DNA of 13,703 nt from positions 1-13,703 of the forward strand of contig CAIZGT010000067.1 in the NCBI GenBank assembly GCA_903932545.1, given 5' to 3'. Both the position numbers and the translations under genes were made by a program. This stretch comes from an uncultured Rhodospirillales bacterium. Lineage in GTDB: Bacteria; Pseudomonadota; Alphaproteobacteria; Acetobacterales; Acetobacteraceae. Under the pieces are notes generated by a model. The model did no database searches, had not been told where the DNA came from, and was given only the letters and a program-made list of their open reading frames with translations. Positions within the stretch are counted from its first letter, which is position 1; each line of letters starts with the position of its first letter. Positions 7,323-13,703 of this stretch are shown here, in pieces.

Positions 7323-7329
7323 ATCGCGC

Positions 7330-10300
7330 ATGCCCAGTCTTGAACAAATGCCCGAAGCCGTTGCAGCTAACGCTTCAGACCTGCTGCTGCTGGATCAAAA
7401 TGGACAATCGACATCTGTCACGGTTGCGGTGCTGCAAGCCGGACTTCAGCCAAAGCAGACGCTTGCGTCCGGCAGTCTGCTGGGTCGTACCAGCCCCGGT
7501 CCCGGTCAGCCGGAGCCAGTGGCGATTGGCAGTGGTGTTGCATTTAATGCAGGCGTGCTCGTTGCAGACACTACGGTGGTTGCGCCCCTTGCTTCGCCGA
7601 ACTTCACTGGCACTCCCTCGGCGCCAACGCCGCAAGCGGGTGATTCAAGCACGAGGATCGCAACGACTGCGTTCGTGCAGGGCAAATTGGCGACGCCAGT
7701 CTCTCTCACTGGTGACATCATCAGCACTGGGCAGAGTTCCAACGGAGCTCTTCTGACCTCAATGCCGAACATCCTATCCCCCGGCTCGTTCGCTTCGGTG
7801 ACTGTGAACGCCAAAGGTCAGGTAACAGGCGGGACCACGCTACCCGCGGGCGGTTCGGTCGAGGTCCAATCGAACAAAGGCGTGTCTTGTGGATATGCGG
7901 CCCTCGATTCGACTGGGAAAATCCCGTCCGCCCAGTTGCCTGCAAGTCTCGCGAGCGCCGCCGTGGTGACCGTAGTCGGGCAATCCGGTGCCGTCACCGC
8001 GGGCCAAATCGCTTCTGCGTTGGGTTTGGGAAGTTTAGCCACTGAAAGCTCGGGTGCAGTGTCCATTACCGGTGGTAATCTGGACGCGACCGCGATCGGA
8101 GCAACCACACCGGCTCCCGGTAGCTTCACCAACCTCATCGCAACGACAACAGCCTCTGTGCCCACGGTTGCCAGCACCGACAATTCGTCGAAAGCAGCGA
8201 CCACCGCCTTCGTTAAAGCCCAGAACTACATCACAGCATCAGGCGCCCCCGTGCAGTCTGTTGCTGGCCGCACTGGGGCTATCACGCTCAGCGCGTCAGA
8301 CGTCGCTGGTGTTGTCTCAGCCAATTCAGCTGGATTGACCGGCACGCCAACCGCTCCGACCGCGAGCCTAAACACCAACACAAGCCAATTGGCGACAACA
8401 GCCTTTGTGTTGGGACAAGCGGCAAGTGCTTCGCCATTGGCGAATGGTACTGCGGCGGTGGGCAGCGCCACGCAATTTGCCCGTCAAGATCATGTCCACC
8501 CGATCGACTCATCGCGCGCCGCTGTGGTGTCCCCGGCCTTCACCGGAACCCCGACCGCCCCAACCGCCGCCAGCGGTGATAATTCCAACACCCTTGCCAC
8601 CACAGCTTTTGTAAAGGCGCAGAGCTATATCACAGCTAGCAATGCGCCAGTGCAGTCTGTGGCCGGACGCAGCGGTGCTATCGCGCTCAGCGTGGCAGAT
8701 ATTTCCGGTTCCGCCCCGTTAGCATCTCCCGCTTTCACCGGGTTCCCGACCGCGCCCACTCAAATCTCATCCGATAATTCAACGAAATTGGCGACAACCG
8801 CCTATGTTCAGTCGCAAGGGTTTATTACATCAGCTACCGCTCCTATTACGTCAGTCGCTGGTCAAATCGGCGCAGTCAACAATCTCAGCGCTGGAACAAC
8901 CACAGCAAGCGGTTCGTCAACGTCACGCTCGTTGGCGGCGCGTGCTGCGGATCGCCATAATGTCTTAGATTTCGGCGCAGACCCAACAGCAGCTGTCGAT
9001 AGTAGCCCTGCGTTTGCCAGCGCGCAGAATGCGGCTCAGTCAGCAGGCGGCGGCGTAATTTACATTCCTTTCGGAACCTATAAACTTAGTAGCACTGTAT
9101 ATTCGGTTGATGGCGTTTCATTTTTTCTTGATCCTGGGGTTTCGCTTGTCGGTTCTGGCGCAATCCTCGGGTTGAATGATGGCCCAAGTGGTAACGACGG
9201 CCTCGTTGTCTCTAAATTTATGAACGCAGCGCAAGGCGAGTTTGGTTTTTACTCATCGGCTTTTGTCGGTACGACTGGGTCAACGTCCGGATACGAAAAA
9301 GCCACGATCTATGCGCGTATCCGAACCGGGGATTCAGCGGGTTCTGCAAACAACAATGACTCAGTGGCGATTCAGGCAATCGCAGAGACCAACGTATCTG
9401 GAGTATCGTCTCGGATATGGGCAAACGATAGTATCGTCTCTGTTGTATCAGGCACAGATGCATATGCAATTGGTCATGAAATTTCTGTTCAAAACAATGG
9501 TGCTGCTCAAATAAGCATAGACCAGCCAAATTCAAAGGTAGGTCAAACAATATTCGCATCCGGTTCTTATAATTCTACACTGGGTTTAAACGTTGCACAG
9601 GGTGGAGGGACGTCTAAATTTCAGTATGCAGTTGCGGTTCGTGATAATGCAGTCACGAGTGTTGGATATGCATATTCACTCCTACATAACAATGGATCGG
9701 CGTGGATCCCAACGTTCTATGTGGATCAAGCGGGCAACATTGGTGGGCAAAATATCACAGCTTCTGGCGTGCTGGGCGTCTCTGGATCCGCAGCGATTTC
9801 AGGAAATTTAATTGCTGCTGGAAATACATCGATTTTTAACATCGCGATGGGTGGGGCTGGCGCTGGGACAACAGGAGCCGCGATCCAGAGTTCATATAGC
9901 CTTTCGGGCAGTGGAAAAGCGCTGTTATCTTGGAATCAGTCGGGCGGCTACGGCGAAACCGACCTTATCATAAACCGTGGGGCAGGCTCCCGTGGGGGAT
10001 TGCGGATCTATGATTTCGCCAATACAAGCTATACCCTAACCCAGTTGTTCGATCTGGACGGTTCGGGTAATATTATAATACCTGGAAATATAACAAGCTC
10101 CGGTTTGATATCAAACAATGTAAACATAAACATTGGAAATATTAATTCAGTATCAATCGGCGCCACAACGGCTGCGGCAGCAGCTTTTACTACACTGGCG
10201 GCATCATCACTGGCTAGCCTTGGCGGTGGCATTGCAGACGCAAGCTACAGCAGTCAAACGCCGATAAATGGCTTCTCAATCACCGTTCCGAACGGTGTCT

Positions 10301-11592
10301 CAACTTTGCAGCTTACCCCGGCTGCTGTGTTGGCCAGCGGAACGGTCGTCATGCCGTCTTCGCCTGGCAATGGACAGTGGCTGTTCGTGGCGAGTACGCA
10401 AACCGTATCCAGCGTCATGTTCACAGCAGTTTCCGGGCAGACGATCCTTAATACACCCACGGTCCTGCCATCCGGTGTTGAGATCGCATTTCAATACCAA
10501 ACCAGCGGCAATCGTTGGATTTGCCAATCTGGAAATGACTCACGTGTTGTTAACAGCGGAACGGCTGGAGCTCTTACTTTTGGCACCGGCGCTGACGGAA
10601 CCATCACTATAACCAGCGGCACGACAACTCTAGCCCGCGATACGCACTGGACCAACTGCACGATCTCCGGCACCGGCGCGGTCAATACCAATGGATGGCG
10701 GCTGTTCATATCCGGGACGCTTGATATCTCAGCGGCTCAGAGTGGGGCCATCATTGCCAATGGCGTCAATGGCAACAACGCGTCCGGAAGTACGGGTGCC
10801 TTCCCACCCGGCGGGATAGCGATGAGAACGGTTGGCCAATCGCCTAGCAGTGGCGGTTCGGGTGGCGCCGGTTCTGCATCTGCTGGCGGCATTGGCTCAT
10901 CAGGGGCTGCAAATGTGTATGGCAATGGCGGAAATGGTGGCGGTGGTGGTCCTGGCGGAGCCTCTACAAACGCAGGCGGGACATCTGGCAGCGGAGGCAG
11001 TCAAACGGTCCAAATACCCCTTAATACTCCAACCACATCCTTCTCCCCGCCAGGCATCGGGGCAAGTATCGCCGCTGGGCTAATCGGCGGCGGCGGCGGC
11101 GGCGGTGGCGGGGACGGCACCAATATCGGCGGCGGTGGCGGTGCAGGCGGGTCGTATGGAGGCATGGTTGCGCTTTATGCGCGAAACATTCAGCGCGGCA
11201 CAAATGCCAACTCCTCGATTATCCAGGCCAAGGGCGGCAATGGTGGAAACGGTGGCAACGCATCTGGCGGTAATGCTGCTGGCGGCGGCGGTGGTGGGGG
11301 CGGCGGCGGCGGTTGCGTCTACCTCATCACCGAAACACTCTTAGGCTCCGGTATCAGCAATTGCCTTGACGCGTCGGGCGGCAACGGTGGCGCGGGCGGC
11401 GCGGGTTCAGGGACGGGCAAAGGTGGTACCGCAGGCGGTGGCGGCTCCAGCGGATCAATTCAAGTGATCAATCTTCTGACCCCGTCCTATAGCGGTTCTG
11501 CGTGGAATGCTTCGGGCACTTCCGGGGGGGCAACCTCAACCGCATCCGGCGGTGTCGCAGGGGTAGGCGCAGTATTAAAGCAGTCAATTTAA
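7330..11592 (+). CDS. Giant modular tail fibre with repeats, pectate-lyase-like cap and glycine-rich C-terminus
   Basis: A 1420-residue fibre. Residues 1-80 match the tailspike anchor at the same residue numbers (AGLQP 37-41, LLGR 50-53). Residues 85-520 carry tail-fibre modules of the form SPxFTGTPTAPT...NSxxLATTAFV (ATTAFV/AYV at 111, 290, 355, 423 and 488), interleaved with YITASxAPVQSVAGRxGAI segments. NVLDFGADPTAAVDSSPAF (544-562) plus GGGVIYIPFGTYKLSSTV marks a pectate-lyase-type cap. The middle (about 610-1130) is beta-rich, with an IGATTAAAAAFTTLAAS module that also appears near residue 255 as IGATTPAPGSFTNL. The C-terminal part from about 1170 is glycine-rich, with runs of 9 and 11 glycines, and ends GAVLKQSI. 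No intramolecular chaperone or peptidase motif is visible. It is likely a long receptor-binding fibre; AT-rich DNA at about 9060-10180 suggests an exchanged shaft. Confidence 0.87.
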   Translation: MPSLEQMPEAVAANASDLLLLDQNGQSTSVTVAVLQAGLQPKQTLASGSLLGRTSPGPGQPEPVAIGSGVAFNAGVLVADTTVVAPLASPNFTGTPSAPTPQAGDSSTRIATTAFVQGKLATPVSLTGDIISTGQSSNGALLTSMPNILSPGSFASVTVNAKGQVTGGTTLPAGGSVEVQSNKGVSCGYAALDSTGKIPSAQLPASLASAAVVTVVGQSGAVTAGQIASALGLGSLATESSGAVSITGGNLDATAIGATTPAPGSFTNLIATTTASVPTVASTDNSSKAATTAFVKAQNYITASGAPVQSVAGRTGAITLSASDVAGVVSANSAGLTGTPTAPTASLNTNTSQLATTAFVLGQAASASPLANGTAAVGSATQFARQDHVHPIDSSRAAVVSPAFTGTPTAPTAASGDNSNTLATTAFVKAQSYITASNAPVQSVAGRSGAIALSVADISGSAPLASPAFTGFPTAPTQISSDNSTKLATTAYVQSQGFITSATAPITSVAGQIGAVNNLSAGTTTASGSSTSRSLAARAADRHNVLDFGADPTAAVDSSPAFASAQNAAQSAGGGVIYIPFGTYKLSSTVYSVDGVSFFLDPGVSLVGSGAILGLNDGPSGNDGLVVSKFMNAAQGEFGFYSSAFVGTTGSTSGYEKATIYARIRTGDSAGSANNNDSVAIQAIAETNVSGVSSRIWANDSIVSVVSGTDAYAIGHEISVQNNGAAQISIDQPNSKVGQTIFASGSYNSTLGLNVAQGGGTSKFQYAVAVRDNAVTSVGYAYSLLHNNGSAWIPTFYVDQAGNIGGQNITASGVLGVSGSAAISGNLIAAGNTSIFNIAMGGAGAGTTGAAIQSSYSLSGSGKALLSWNQSGGYGETDLIINRGAGSRGGLRIYDFANTSYTLTQLFDLDGSGNIIIPGNITSSGLISNNVNINIGNINSVSIGATTAAAAAFTTLAASSLASLGGGIADASYSSQTPINGFSITVPNGVSTLQLTPAAVLASGTVVMPSSPGNGQWLFVASTQTVSSVMFTAVSGQTILNTPTVLPSGVEIAFQYQTSGNRWICQSGNDSRVVNSGTAGALTFGTGADGTITITSGTTTLARDTHWTNCTISGTGAVNTNGWRLFISGTLDISAAQSGAIIANGVNGNNASGSTGAFPPGGIAMRTVGQSPSSGGSGGAGSASAGGIGSSGAANVYGNGGNGGGGGPGGASTNAGGTSGSGGSQTVQIPLNTPTTSFSPPGIGASIAAGLIGGGGGGGGGDGTNIGGGGGAGGSYGGMVALYARNIQRGTNANSSIIQAKGGNGGNGGNASGGNAAGGGGGGGGGGGCVYLITETLLGSGISNCLDASGGNGGAGGAGSGTGKGGTAGGGGSSGSIQVINLLTPSYSGSAWNASGTSGGATSTASGGVAGVGAVLKQSI
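7582..8889 (+). repeat. Tandem tail-fibre modules (FTGTPTAPT...ATTAFV)
   Basis: Five ATTAFV/ATTAYV landmarks fall at residues 111, 290, 355, 423 and 488 of the giant fibre. The last four are spaced 65, 68 and 65 residues apart. Each module pairs a FTGxPTAPT strand with the ATTAFV helix start, and three are followed by YITASxAPVQSVAGRxGAI-type segments. The DNA copies around 8253 and 8653 are clearly similar, with the CAGTCTGT...GCGCTCAGCG type shared. Such repeats are known as shaft modules of T4-like, Mu-like and prophage fibres, and are hot spots for unequal recombination. Confidence 0.85.
10846..11466 (+). repeat. Glycine-rich C-terminal domain of the giant fibre (GGN triplet tracts)
   Basis: This segment is dominated by GGN codons, with six perfect GGC triplets at 11086-11103 inside a nine-glycine run and eleven consecutive glycine codons at 11281-11313. 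Glycine runs alternate with non-glycine beta segments (MVALYARNIQRG, CVYLITETLLG, IQVINLLTP). The pattern resembles the glycine-rich domain of the 416-residue adhesin and suggests polyglycine-helix packing. Confidence 0.75.
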
Positions 11593-11621
11593 AAAATACT
11601 GTAATTAATGCGAGGGACCAC

Positions 11622-12032
11622 ATGCTTCCTGAATATATAATTACTGCTGTAACATCTTGCGGCGCTATGCTGCTGGGCGCTAGTTCGTTTTTAGCCAAAC
11701 GCCTATTGGCGCGGATTGACGGCATCGACAACCGAATAACTGCGCTTGATGCAGTAACGCAGGCGCGCATTCACGCTCTGGAGCAAATGACTCAAGCACG
11801 AATTGTAGGCGTGGAACATATCACTGACGCGAAAATCAGAGAGTGCCAGTCAAGTCACATTGAAAGAGAGGACCGAATTGTCGAAATGTTTCTTGAGTAT
11901 TCAAAAGAATCAGATCGAAAATTCGCAACAATTCGCGAAATTATGGCCGTACAAGAGCGTTTGCAGGCAATCGATAGCAATGTGCGTGTGGTTCTAAATA
12001 CGTTAGACCGTTTGGTAGGAATGGAGCAATGA
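11622..12032 (+). CDS. Membrane-anchored hendecad coiled-coil protein (lysis-associated, spanin/holin candidate)
   Basis: A 136-residue protein with an N-terminal membrane segment (about residues 5-25, YIITAVTSCGAMLLGASSFLA), then a basic KRLLAR and a long charged coiled coil to the end. Residues 41-73 are three 11-residue repeats: ALDAVTQARIH, ALEQMTQARIV, GVEHITDAKIR. I chose the ATG at 11622 because GCGAGGG lies just upstream; in-frame codons further upstream would overlap the fibre gene and read Arg-rich sequence. Its last 4 bases overlap the endolysin start (ATGA), so the two are coupled. One membrane helix plus a coiled coil is the layout of Rz-type inner-membrane spanins, though holin accessory or tail-related roles remain possible. 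The gene is AT-rich compared with the fibre before it. I do not recognise a named family. Confidence 0.7.
   Translation: MLPEYIITAVTSCGAMLLGASSFLAKRLLARIDGIDNRITALDAVTQARIHALEQMTQARIVGVEHITDAKIRECQSSHIEREDRIVEMFLEYSKESDRKFATIREIMAVQERLQAIDSNVRVVLNTLDRLVGMEQ
11742..11840 (+). repeat. Three hendecad (11-residue) coiled-coil repeats
   Basis: Residues 41-51, 52-62 and 63-73 of the membrane-anchored protein repeat with the pattern x-L/V-E/D-x-x-T-Q/D-A-R/K-I-x. An 11-residue period gives a nearly straight or slightly right-handed coiled coil, unlike a heptad coil. The repeat is visible in protein sequence; the DNA copies have diverged. Confidence 0.75.
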
Positions 12033-12652
12033 ACGATAAAATCGTACAATACTGCTCTAGGCGTGCGATCGACATGATCGAAAAATTTGAAATTGGGGAT
12101 ACATTTTCCTATGTCTCCACTCCGAGTTGGCCCGGAGGCGCATCCGGCATTACGATAGGTGTTGGATATGATTTAGGCTACGCGAGCGCGGCGCAGATCG
12201 AACAAGATTGGCATTTCTTGGCCCAGAAATGTGTTAGCCGCTTACAATCATATTCTGGCAGAACCGGGATTTTGGCGAAATCTCTCCTATATTCCGCAAA
12301 AGATATCAATATAGTATTATTAGATGCGCAGAGAGTGTTTGAGACGCGCGATATTCCAAGAGCAACCTCATTTGTAAACACAATTTTTCAAAATACAGAA
12401 AGTATGTCTTCCGATAGTTTTGGTGCATTAACAAGTTTAATTTTCAATCGAGGTGCCGGGATGTCGGATACAAAACCTGGCAATCGCCTCGAAATGCGCC
12501 AAATCCGCGATGCCATGATTCGCGCAGACTTCGACAAAATCCCCGGCTTCATTCGGTCGATGAAGCGGCTTTGGCAGGACAGTGGTCTCGATGGACTGCT
12601 GGCGCGCCGCGATGCTGAGGCAGATCTCTTTGAGGCCGGCCTGCATAAATAA
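12029..12652 (+). CDS. Endolysin, pesticin/T4-lysozyme-type muramidase
   Basis: A 207-residue lytic enzyme predicted to cleave the beta-1,4 bond between N-acetylmuramic acid and N-acetylglucosamine. MIEKFE (Glu21 the likely catalytic acid), then SWPGGASGITIGVGYDLGY with Thr42 and Asp48, give the Glu...Thr...Asp triad of pesticin and T4 lysozyme. The T-to-D spacing of 6 equals that of pesticin Thr201/Asp207. Later family marks are ALTSLIFNRGAGM, RLEMRQIRDAMI, SMKRLWQ and LLARRDAEADLFE. There is no signal peptide, so a holin or another export route is needed. The start overlaps the previous stop by 4 bp, with AGGA (12017-12020) upstream. Bases 12301-12420 are 34% GC by hand count and 12481-12600 are 56%, so the gene looks recombinant. 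Confidence 0.88.
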   Translation: MNDKIVQYCSRRAIDMIEKFEIGDTFSYVSTPSWPGGASGITIGVGYDLGYASAAQIEQDWHFLAQKCVSRLQSYSGRTGILAKSLLYSAKDINIVLLDAQRVFETRDIPRATSFVNTIFQNTESMSSDSFGALTSLIFNRGAGMSDTKPGNRLEMRQIRDAMIRADFDKIPGFIRSMKRLWQDSGLDGLLARRDAEADLFEAGLHK

Positions 12653-12667
12653 AACCTGGAGATACAG

Positions 12668-13252
12668 ATGGAATCGAACCCAATTTTGGCCCTGGTGACG
12701 GCGCTCGCCGACACCAGATTGGCCCCGTTTGCCGTATATGCGCCGCTTATTGTCTCGCTCGCAGCGCTGTTGGCAGCCATTTTGCCGCAACCCGCTGAGG
12801 GCAGTCCATGGAAGCCAGCGCGCCGACTGCTCGATTTATTGGCGATGAATGTTGGTTCTGCCAAGAATTCCGTCAGCACCTCGGACGTCATTAGAACTCC
12901 GACTACAATCAACATCTTGCTAATTAGCGCACTTGCGTCACTCGCGGCATGTTCTTCAGCGCAGAATGACAAAGTCATGGCCGACATCCAGAAAGCCAAT
13001 ACCGTTGCGGTACAAGACGCGAGGCTATTTTGCGCAGTGGCCACGCCCGCTGGCCCCGTGGTGGTGGCGGTCGCAAATGCTGCCGGTGCGCCGGTGATCG
13101 CTACCGGAACGGCTGCGGCTGTCGTCGCAGCCGCCTGCGCAGCGGCCAATGGCATCCCGGTTGTTCCGCCACCTGTAGGTAGCAACGTCGCCACGGTGGC
13201 CGCCGTCGTGGCGCCGGACACCCCCACTTCAATGCCGGTGTTGGCTCACTAA
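12668..13252 (+). CDS. Putative holin-like membrane protein fused to a lipoprotein-like segment
   Basis: A 194-residue protein in two parts. Part one (1-67) has a transmembrane segment at about 18-39 (LAPFAVYAPLIVSLAALLAAIL) followed by PQPAEGSPWKPARRLLDLLAMNVGSAKN. I associate this layout with small holin-like proteins beside alphaproteobacterial endolysins, which normally end soon after the NVGxAKN-like motif. Part two (from about 75) reads IRTPTTINILLISALASLAACSS, a complete lipoprotein signal with lipobox LAAC (Cys95), then an Ala/Val-rich tail with PVVPPPVGS. Part two may be a separate gene fused in frame: ATT at 12890 sits where a Met would be expected, and TTG at 12917 is another possible start. 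Ribosome-binding site CTGGAG (12656-12661). An outer-membrane spanin-like or entry-exclusion lipoprotein is possible; the function is unproven. Confidence 0.65.
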   Translation: MESNPILALVTALADTRLAPFAVYAPLIVSLAALLAAILPQPAEGSPWKPARRLLDLLAMNVGSAKNSVSTSDVIRTPTTINILLISALASLAACSSAQNDKVMADIQKANTVAVQDARLFCAVATPAGPVVVAVANAAGAPVIATGTAAAVVAAACAAANGIPVVPPPVGSNVATVAAVVAPDTPTSMPVLAH

Positions 13253-13262
13253 ACTATCTTGG

Positions 13263-13293
13263 CTGAGCGGTGTTGGTCGGCGCCGCTCAGTTT
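13263..13293 (+). terminator. Weak hairpin terminator candidate
   Basis: CTGAGCGG (13263-13270) and CCGCTCAG (13283-13290) form a perfect 8-bp inverted repeat around a 12-nt loop, followed by only TTT. It lies in the 53-bp gap after the holin/lipoprotein gene. The short T-run makes it a weak rho-independent terminator at best; it could instead reduce, not stop, transcription into the lipase-like gene or stabilise the upstream message. Confidence 0.4.
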
Positions 13294-13305
13294 GGGGAGA
13301 TCCAG

Positions 13306-13703
13306 ATGGATATTCCAGACTTCTCAGCATTGCTAGCATCCATCACGCGCTGTGACGCTGTGTACGAACCAGACGACGCAAAGGCCCGCGACTGTTTTCA
13401 AGCACTCGACTGCAAAGTTGTTGATCGCTACTGTGATAATGGCCATCAAGCCGTAGCGCATTATGACCCGAACGGTTTTGCCACCATTACTATCGCCGGG
13501 ACGCGTGTGTCTAAAGGGACTCTTAGAGAGCACGTCGGCGACCTGTTTGAAGACATCGACTTCTCACCAACGTCACTTTCCTCCGCCATGAAGGTTGCTG
13601 ATGGCGCGTTAAAGGGACTTAACGCGCTATATTCATGGGGGCTGCAACAATTTTTGCTGGACGAGTCAATTCGGGTTGAAGGTCACAGCCTCGGTGGCCA
13701 ACG
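13306..13703 (+). CDS. Class-3-lipase-like alpha/beta hydrolase, 3'-truncated
   Basis: An open frame of 132 codons that runs off the window, starting at ATG 13306 with GGGGAG (13294-13299) upstream. Residues 59-67 (ATITIAGTR) look like the central strand and oxyanion region of lipase class-3 proteins. HVGDLFEDIDFSP (76-88) matches the D-rich segment after it. GHSLGG (126-131) is the nucleophile elbow with Ser128. The expected Asp and His of the triad would lie beyond the window. The N-terminus has no signal peptide or membrane segment and holds several cysteines (16, 30, 36, 43). Phages of several groups carry lipase or esterase genes; here it follows the lysis genes, so an envelope-lipid role at lysis is possible. 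A tail or morphogenesis role or a host-derived cargo gene are the alternatives. Confidence 0.75.
   Translation, partial: MDIPDFSALLASITRCDAVYEPDDAKARDCFQALDCKVVDRYCDNGHQAVAHYDPNGFATITIAGTRVSKGTLREHVGDLFEDIDFSPTSLSSAMKVADGALKGLNALYSWGLQQFLLDESIRVEGHSLGGQ

Noticed and set aside
11502..11621. A 40-codon upstream extension of the coiled-coil membrane protein
   Set aside because: The extension overlaps the end of the giant fibre in another frame and reads Arg-rich sequence before the membrane helix. The ATG at 11622 has a good ribosome-binding site and puts the helix at the N-terminus.
12388..13227. A 279-codon reverse-strand frame under the endolysin and holin-like genes
   Set aside because: It lies antisense to a clear muramidase and a membrane protein. 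Its Ala/Thr-rich translation mirrors the Ala-rich forward gene, and no ribosome-binding site or family motif is seen.

Overview
The window is a stretch of a contractile-tailed (myovirus-type) phage or prophage, read entirely on the + strand. It runs from the end of the baseplate module, through a large receptor-binding (tail fibre) module, into a lysis module, and is cut at both ends. Host bases are GC-rich, and the baseplate proteins look like the P2/Mu-type late genes found in alphaproteobacterial prophages. The fibre-tail adaptor protein and the pesticin-type muramidase remind me of prophages of Acetobacteraceae and related Alphaproteobacteria. That host assignment is inference; no ribosomal, tRNA or housekeeping gene is present to anchor it.

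Layout. (1) 2-2634, baseplate: the end of a gpV-like central spike protein, a gpW/gp25-like wedge protein, a gpJ-like wedge protein, and an unrecognised protein in the position where P2 has gpI. Spacing is 2-6 bp, so this is one operon. (2) 2672-11592, fibres: a glycine-rich fibre or adhesin (416 aa), a small coiled-coil protein (93 aa), a fibre-tail adaptor-like protein (163 aa), a beta-helix tailspike (852 aa) and a giant modular fibre (1420 aa). The two largest share a gap-free N-terminal anchor of about 80 residues, which suggests both dock on the same tail component. (3) 11622-13252, lysis: a membrane-anchored hendecad coiled-coil protein, translationally coupled to a pesticin/T4-lysozyme-type muramidase, then a membrane protein that looks like a holin-like protein fused in frame to a lipoprotein. 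(4) 13306-end: the N-terminal part of a class-3-lipase-like alpha/beta hydrolase ending at its GHSLGG nucleophile elbow.

Composition is mosaic. AT-rich islands lie inside the tailspike (about 5850-6240), inside the giant fibre (about 9060-10180), and across 11580-12465, where the last island stops in the middle of the endolysin gene. These islands fall on receptor-binding and lysis parts, as expected for modular exchange.

The most interesting candidates are the holin/lipoprotein fusion, the lipase-like gene beside the lysis genes, the coiled-coil membrane protein coupled to the endolysin, and the two-spike arrangement sharing one anchor. I see no tRNA, CRISPR, integrase, transposase or attachment site. 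Without head genes in view, a prophage, a lytic phage and a tailocin cannot be told apart.
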